NCBI GenBank assembly: GCA_934476235.1
Contig: CAKSNL010000003.1
Location: forward strand, 186,001-250,000
Length of the DNA: 64,000 bases
Origin: an uncultured Clostridia bacterium
GTDB lineage: Bacteria; Bacillota; Clostridia; CAKSNL01; HGM11501
Direction of reading: 5' to 3'
This document shows, one piece after another, positions 59,700 through 64,000 of this stretch. The stretch's first letter is position 1. Every line of letters starts with the position of its first letter. The notes below the pieces were generated by a model. That model was not told the origin of the DNA. It saw nothing but the letters and a program-made list of their open reading frames with translations, and ran no database searches. Made by a program: the position numbers and the translations under genes.

Positions 59700-60077
59700 T
59701 TAATTAAGGGTTACGATTACATCACCCGTATTTACCGACTGACCCTGAGTAACGGCAACGCTTGCAATAACCGCGTCTTCCGGAGCCATAATTTCATTTT
59801 CCATCTTCATTGCCTCAAGAACTGCAACTACCTGTCCCTTTTTAATGGACTCGCCCGCGGTTACCTTTACCGCGTTGATCGTTCCGGGCATCGGAGCCTT
59901 GATCGACGATGCGCCCGCACTTACGGGAGCCGGAGCCGGTGTGCTTGCCGGTGCGGGAGCAGGCGCACTCGCCGGAGCCGGAGCAGCCGGTGCCGAATAA
60001 GAAGGAGCGGACGAGCCGATCTCTTCCACCTCTACCTCGTAAGCTTTTCCGTTTACCTTTATATTGAACTTTTTCAT
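59700..60077 (-). CDS. Biotin carboxyl carrier protein of the decarboxylase
   Basis: A 125-residue carrier subunit. After a short N-terminal part (KKFNIKVNGKAYEVEVEEIG) comes a flexible Pro/Ala linker (about 30-58) and a biotinyl domain with the biotin-Lys in VLEAMKMENEI near 90. It shuttles carboxybiotin between the carboxyltransferases (oadA and the 60.4-kb gene) and OadB. Confidence 0.95.
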   Translation of the reverse strand: MKKFNIKVNGKAYEVEVEEIGSSAPSYSAPAAPAPASAPAPAPASTPAPAPVSAGASSIKAPMPGTINAVKVTAGESIKKGQVVAVLEAMKMENEIMAPEDAVIASVAVTQGQSVNTGDVIVTLN

Positions 60078-60106
60078 TAAAATCTTCCTTTCTTGTGGCG
60101 ACCCGT

Positions 60107-60388
60107 TTAAGAGAGTCTTTTATAGGATCTGATCCTGAAATTACTTACCTTTGTATCAAGCGATGATGCGATTGCCGCCGCCAAAACCGCGACAAGCTCG
60201 TCCTCGTCCTCGGTTTTAACGCTTGAAGCAACAGCTTCCTTTACCGGAGCCGGCTCTTCCTTTTTGCCATCTCCGGACGGGGCAAAAACCTTCATCAGGC
60301 TTAATATCAGCATCAAAATTACAAGTACCGCGAAAACAATCAAAACGCCGAAAACCGTTACGGCAAGAGCTTCTGTTATATTCTCCAT
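60107..60388 (-). CDS. OadG-family decarboxylase gamma subunit
   Basis: A 93-residue protein with one N-terminal membrane helix (VTVFGVLIVFAVLVILMLIL) and a charged tail ending FRIRSYKRLS. It anchors and stabilises the decarboxylase complex. The tail has EDELVAVLAAAIASSLDTK, typical of OadG/MmdD-like proteins. It lies between the carboxyltransferase and the biotin carrier genes. Confidence 0.88.
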   Translation of the reverse strand: MENITEALAVTVFGVLIVFAVLVILMLILSLMKVFAPSGDGKKEEPAPVKEAVASSVKTEDEDELVAVLAAAIASSLDTKVSNFRIRSYKRLS

Positions 60389-60400
60389 ATCAGCATCTCC

Positions 60401-61822
60401 TTACAGAGCAAGCCCTGAGTGTTTTTTGATGACATTTTTGTTTTTGGTATAGAGCATTTCAAACGCCGCCGCAAGACGCGGTCTTGTCGTTTCGGGCTCA
60501 ATAACGTCATCAATATATCCGGTCGATGCCGCGGCAAGCGCATTTGCTTCACCTTCTATGTAGCTATTCTTTATCGTATCCTTGTCCGTTACGCCGTTTT
60601 TGCCGTAAAGGAGCACAGCCGCCATGTCGGGAGACATTGTGCCGATCACAGCCTCGGGCCATGCGATAACAAAGTCGGCGCCGACCGCCTTGGAGCCCAT
60701 AATGATGCCCGCGCTTGTGCATGAGCTCTTGGTAATAAGCGTTACCTTCGGAACGGTTGCCGAGCTGTAGGCATACGAAAGCGAGGCTGCGCTCTTTAAT
60801 ATCTTTCCGCGCTCCTCAGCTAAAGATGCTTTAAAGCCCTCCGCTTCGCAGAGAGTGAGGATCGGAATATTAAACGCATCCGCAAACTTAATCATTTTTA
60901 CCGCTTTTTCAAATGCCGATGTGTCAAATTCATTTCCGCCGGCAACGACCGCTATTGTCTCGCCGTTGATCTTAATGAATCCGGTCTTTACGGCATCCGC
61001 GTATTTTTCACTGACAGGAAGATATGTACCGTTATCCGAAATGGCTTTTATTACATCGTCCAAAGCAGCGTCCTTATTTTCAAATACATCGGACAGTCTG
61101 TTAAGGTCGTCCGTGCACTCTTCTTTGGGAGCGTGCTCTGCAGCGCATCCGGGCAAAAGCGAGATAAGCTCTTTTATCTTGGCTATCGCCGCATTATCGT
61201 CCTCTGCGGTAAAGTCGGCATTTCCGTTTATTTCCGAGTTGACAGTGGGGCTTGATATATCACCCTTGTCCCTTCCGGTCTCGCTGCATAACGCTTCGCC
61301 GTTTAACATAAGGCGGCTCTTTTTCGTCATGATAACAAAATCGGAAAGCGCCGGAATGAGCGCGCAACCTCCCGCGCATGTGCCGAATAATGCCGAAACG
61401 GTCAAAACCGCACCCGAAAGCTTTGCATACTCGGAATAAAGCATGCCGAGCGAGTTTAACGCCTCCGCCTTGTCATCTAACTTAACCGTGCATGAATCAA
61501 GGAGTGCAACGACCGGAGCTCCTGTCAATTCAGCCGTATGCAGGGTCTTTAATATTTTCTTTACCTGTTCTTTTCCGAACGCGCCGTCCGACGAGCCTTC
61601 GTTTGCATACACGAAGACCGATCTTGAATCAACGGTTCCGTAGCCTGTGATAACTCCTTCATTTGCGGCGTCTTTGCTCTTTCCCGAAAACATGTCCGTT
61701 TCAATAAAGCTTCCCTCGTCGAAAAGAAGATTTATCCTTTCGCGGGCAGACGATCCGTTTTTCCCGGAGCCTGACTGTATGACTGCGTTTCTGCGGTCAA
61801 TAAGCTCTTTTCTCTTATCCAA
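60401..61822 (-). CDS. Divergent acyl-CoA carboxyltransferase (MmdA-like)
   Basis: A 473-residue carboxyltransferase of the propionyl/methylmalonyl-CoA type, first gene of the Na+ decarboxylase operon. The N-terminal half keeps SSARERINLLFDEGSFIE near 24 and the first oxyanion loop LFGTCAGGCALIPALSDF near 145. In the second half the usual KAYGGAY loop is replaced by TKSSCTSAGIIMGSKAVGAD near 370, losing the Gly-Gly. It is about 40 residues shorter than MmdA. It may act on methylmalonyl-CoA or a related CoA ester. The start is TTG, with AGGAGGG 6 bp upstream. Confidence 0.82.
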   Translation of the reverse strand: MDKRKELIDRRNAVIQSGSGKNGSSARERINLLFDEGSFIETDMFSGKSKDAANEGVITGYGTVDSRSVFVYANEGSSDGAFGKEQVKKILKTLHTAELTGAPVVALLDSCTVKLDDKAEALNSLGMLYSEYAKLSGAVLTVSALFGTCAGGCALIPALSDFVIMTKKSRLMLNGEALCSETGRDKGDISSPTVNSEINGNADFTAEDDNAAIAKIKELISLLPGCAAEHAPKEECTDDLNRLSDVFENKDAALDDVIKAISDNGTYLPVSEKYADAVKTGFIKINGETIAVVAGGNEFDTSAFEKAVKMIKFADAFNIPILTLCEAEGFKASLAEERGKILKSAASLSYAYSSATVPKVTLITKSSCTSAGIIMGSKAVGADFVIAWPEAVIGTMSPDMAAVLLYGKNGVTDKDTIKNSYIEGEANALAAASTGYIDDVIEPETTRPRLAAAFEMLYTKNKNVIKKHSGLAL

Positions 61823-61850
61823 ACGTATCCCTCCTGTAGAATAATTAAAT

Positions 61851-61864
61851 CAATTTTAAAATTG
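61851..61864. promoter_or_regulatory. 14-bp palindrome in the decarboxylase promoter region
   Basis: CAATTTTAAAATTG, a perfect palindrome, lies between a possible -35 (TTGGAT, minus strand) and AT-rich -10 sequence ahead of the operon. It could be an operator; AT-richness alone could also produce it. Confidence 0.35.
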
Positions 61865-61874
61865 CATCCAATTT

Positions 61875-61948
61875 AAAAAAATTCGGCAAAACCTCCTCTT
61901 TTACCTTTCGGACTTTTATACAAAAAGCATTGGAGATTTTGCCGAATA
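61875..61948 (-). terminator. Terminator of the dac-rluB operon
   Basis: On the minus strand ATTCGGCAAAATCTCC and GGAGGTTTTGCCGAAT pair over 16 bp with one G-U (arms 61881-61896 and 61932-61947, 35-nt loop), then seven T. Confidence 0.75.
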
Positions 61949-61958
61949 TTTGTGCATA

Positions 61959-62309
61959 TTAATCTTGACAGTGCCTTCCCGAAACAAAGAATCCTTCAAG
62001 CGATACCGTCATATCACTTTCAAAGTTCATTCTTTCGCACAGGTCGCGAAGTTCCCCGTTTATACAGCGGGCTTTTTTTATGCCGTGCCTTTCGGCATAA
62101 TTCAGCATTGCGAGAAACATTAAAAGCCTTGCGTCCTCGTACGGCGCGCTGACGTTTTTTATAACTACGGTGTCATTTTCGTTTTCGCAGACCGCGGTGC
62201 CCTTAAACACGCCCTCCTCGTTAAGAGCAAAAAGCATTTCATTCTCCCCTATTTCCGGGCAGATGCTTTGTGCAATCTCGCGGTTATCAATGTAATGTAT
62301 CTTAAACAT
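61959..62309 (-). CDS. Small GNAT-like protein
   Basis: A 116-residue protein with weak resemblance to N-acetyltransferases: a beta-strand-rich first half (EMLFALNEEGVFKGTAVCE) and LMFLAMLNYAERHGIKKARC near 64, which matches the helix before the C-terminal GNAT strands. The classical acetyl-CoA loop RxxGxG/A is not visible. It could be a degenerate regulator or binding protein. It starts 2 bp after rluB. Confidence 0.6.
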   Translation of the reverse strand: MFKIHYIDNREIAQSICPEIGENEMLFALNEEGVFKGTAVCENENDTVVIKNVSAPYEDARLLMFLAMLNYAERHGIKKARCINGELRDLCERMNFESDMTVSLEGFFVSGRHCQD

Positions 62310-62311
62310 AA

Positions 62312-63034
62312 TTATCCCCCGTTTTTATACGCCTTGATGAGCGCCGTTTCGGCTTTCGTAAATTCCCTGTAGGTGCCGGGTGTGATATTGCCGATCGTGA
62401 ATTTCCCGACTGCGGTGCGCTTAAGCGCCGTCACGAAGCAGCCGACAGAGGCAAACATCTTTTTGACCTGCCTGTTTCTGCCCTCGTGAATCACGATTCT
62501 TACATCCGTGAAATTTTCTCCGGAGCTTAAGATTTTCACCTTTGCCGGGGCGGTTTTTCTTTTATCTATCACAACTCCCGAGCGCAGCTTTTCAGCCTTT
62601 TCTTCGTCAAATTCGCCCTTTATACGCGCGAGGTATACTTTTTCAATGCTCTTTTTGGGATGTGCCACGGCGTTCGCAAAATCCCCGTCGTTGGTCATTA
62701 AAAGCAGTCCTTCGGTGTCATAGTCAAGTCTGCCGACCGGGTAAATCCTCTCCGGAATATCCGAAACCAGCTCCATAACGGTTTTTCTGTCGAAGTTATC
62801 CTTTGCGGTTGTGATATACCCCTTCGGTTTATTCAATATGATATAGCGCTTTTTTGTTTCGATTTTTACATTTTTTCCGTTAAGGGTCACGCGGTCTTTT
62901 TCCTCGTCAACGCTTGTTCCCATTTCGGTAATAATTATTCCGTTAACGCCGACTCTGCCCTCTTTTATAAGCTCCTCCGCTCCTCTGCGCGACGCAACGC
63001 CGCTTAAAGCCAAGAACTTCTGTAATCTCATCAT
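62312..63034 (-). CDS. rluB: Pseudouridine synthase, RluB/RsuA family
   Basis: A 240-residue enzyme that isomerises one uridine in ribosomal RNA. The N-terminal S4 RNA-binding domain is LQKFLALSGVASRRGAEELI (3-22). The catalytic Asp is in YPVGRLDYDTEGLLLMTND near 96, and the C-terminus has IHEGRNRQVKKMFASVGC. RluB (23S U2605) is favoured over RsuA by these motifs but not proven. It starts 5 bp after the dac stop. Confidence 0.92.
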   Translation of the reverse strand: MMRLQKFLALSGVASRRGAEELIKEGRVGVNGIIITEMGTSVDEEKDRVTLNGKNVKIETKKRYIILNKPKGYITTAKDNFDRKTVMELVSDIPERIYPVGRLDYDTEGLLLMTNDGDFANAVAHPKKSIEKVYLARIKGEFDEEKAEKLRSGVVIDKRKTAPAKVKILSSGENFTDVRIVIHEGRNRQVKKMFASVGCFVTALKRTAVGKFTIGNITPGTYREFTKAETALIKAYKNGG

Positions 63035-63039
63035 AAGGT

Positions 63040-64000
63040 CTACCTCATCAGTTCCAAAAGTGTTTTTATCAAAAAAATATATCTTTCTTTGTATGCGTAA
63101 GAAAGATCGTTTTTCTCGGCATTGCCGGATGCCGAAAGATTCACGGATGTTATGTACAGCCCGTTATTGTAGACGTCAACGCTTCCCAAAATGTCTCCTT
63201 TTTCGACCGGAGCGTCGACTTTATCCTCTATGTTATATTTTAACGTAACCTCAAGCGGTGTCTCACATTCGCGCAGAGAAAGGCTCCTTTCCGGGGAATA
63301 CAAAACGCGCTCCTTGCTGCCTGAAACCTCTATGCTTCCCGCCGCGGCGCCCTCTTTTAAAATGCTTTTAAGCGTTGTGTAATTTTCAAACGAATAGTCT
63401 AAAAGCTTTTTATGGTCGTTCCAGTCATCGGGGTCGTTTAGCGTCACAACTATCGTTTCAAGCTCCCCGCGGTCCGCTGCGGAAACAAGGCACCTTCCGG
63501 ATTTTTTTGTATATCCCGTTTTCACTCCGACAGCCCCGTCATAGCTTTTCAGCATTTTGTTGTGGTTTTCGAGTGCCCTTCCCCAATCCTTGCCCTGCCA
63601 CGGAATCGTGCACGATTTTGTGGAAACGATTTTCTTAAAGTCGTCATTGCGAAGAGCATACCTTGAAATAAGCGCAAGATCGCGCGCCGTGGTATAGTGA
63701 TTTATATCATCCAGACCGCTTGCTGTGACGCAGCTTGTGCTGACGGCGCCTGCCTTTTTGCACGTTTCGTTCATGAGCGACGAAAAAGCCTCCTCGCTTC
63801 CGGAAATATGCTCAGCAATCGCGACCGCCGCATCGTTTCCGGATTCGAGCATCAGGGAATACAAAAGCTCCGACAGCGTGAGCTTTTCCCCCGGTTCAAG
63901 CCATATGCTTGAGCCTTCAGTCCCCGCCGCATTGGCGGAAACGGTCACGATATCGTTAAGGTCTCCGTTTTCGATAGCGGTTATCGCCGTTATGATTTTA
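63040..64000 (-). CDS. D-alanyl-D-alanine carboxypeptidase (cut by window end)
   Basis: Low-molecular-weight penicillin-binding protein (S11 peptidase, DacA/DacF-like) that trims peptidoglycan pentapeptides. The visible 319 residues begin at the window edge with KIITAITAIENGDLN, the Lys being the second catalytic residue of the SxxK motif; the Ser lies just outside. The SxN motif is in MLESGNDAAVAI and the KTG motif in VGVKTGYTKKSGRCLV. The C-terminal PBP5-like beta domain and an amphipathic end (SYAYKERYIFLIKTLLELM) follow. A shorter reading from GTG 63948 would lack SxxK and is rejected. Confidence 0.94.
   Translation of the reverse strand, partial: KIITAITAIENGDLNDIVTVSANAAGTEGSSIWLEPGEKLTLSELLYSLMLESGNDAAVAIAEHISGSEEAFSSLMNETCKKAGAVSTSCVTASGLDDINHYTTARDLALISRYALRNDDFKKIVSTKSCTIPWQGKDWGRALENHNKMLKSYDGAVGVKTGYTKKSGRCLVSAADRGELETIVVTLNDPDDWNDHKKLLDYSFENYTTLKSILKEGAAAGSIEVSGSKERVLYSPERSLSLRECETPLEVTLKYNIEDKVDAPVEKGDILGSVDVYNNGLYITSVNLSASGNAEKNDLSYAYKERYIFLIKTLLELMR

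Overview
The window is a dense stretch of chromosome from a low-to-mid GC, Gram-positive anaerobe, most likely a member of the Clostridia. The evidence is PolC, the sporulation regulator SpoVT, a fused IspH/ribosomal-S1 protein, a Firmicutes-type GalT, PdxS/PdxT, strong TTGACA-17-TATAAT promoters and AGGAGG ribosome-binding sites. I cannot name the genus. Most of the sequence is housekeeping DNA. The clearly accessory part is about 36.3-38.8 kb.

Layout. 1-7.3 kb: the start of spoVT (minus), then a plus-strand operon DUF4317-DUF5662-ispG-polC. 7.3-20.9 kb: serS (minus), an ABC exporter with a Nudix-RluA fusion gene, mnmA-pdxS-pdxT (minus), an HD protein, a tandem-OB SSB-like protein, a heterodimeric ABC exporter and galT. 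21.0-27.6 kb: a YhaO/YhaN-like nuclease-ATPase pair, a secreted SGNH esterase with two discoidin domains, and a 2-hydroxyacid dehydrogenase. 27.7-36.2 kb: a complete nine-gene V-type ATPase operon in the order ntpF-I-K-E-C-G-A-B-D, with a Na+-type rotor subunit. 36.3-38.8 kb: an accessory island holding a MITE-like element, a small tyrosine recombinase, a 314-bp segment bounded by near-identical inverted repeats and carrying a consensus promoter, and a membrane DUF6273 protein. 38.8-44.5 kb: a XerS-like recombinase and a pgm/sugar isomerase/GH78 operon (minus). 44.6-54.4 kb: minus-strand operons hutP-like/cmk/plsC/ispH-S1, pcrA/methyltransferase/YhiN, and a split transketolase. 54.5-64 kb: an orphan RCK protein, tRNA-Gly(CCC), a Na+-pumping decarboxylase/carboxyltransferase operon running into rsmA and pnuC, and a dac-rluB-GNAT-like operon cut by the window end.

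The most interesting system is the putative phase-variable switch at 36.7-38.8 kb. A recombinase gene ends 10 bp before the left repeat. Both repeats are dif/lox-like imperfect palindromes in inverted orientation. The segment between them carries a perfect-spacing promoter now facing the DUF6273 gene, plus a terminator-like hairpin facing the other way. Inversion would therefore replace a promoter with a terminator in front of a surface-type gene. The downstream protein ends in a WWLRSPG...GVRPAMW region that recalls hypervariable C-type-lectin-like domains.

Genes that work together: the Na+-type V-ATPase and the Na+-translocating decarboxylase point to a sodium-based energy cycle; ispG and ispH point to the MEP isoprenoid pathway; pdxS/pdxT make pyridoxal phosphate; pgm, galT and the GH78 enzyme handle sugars.
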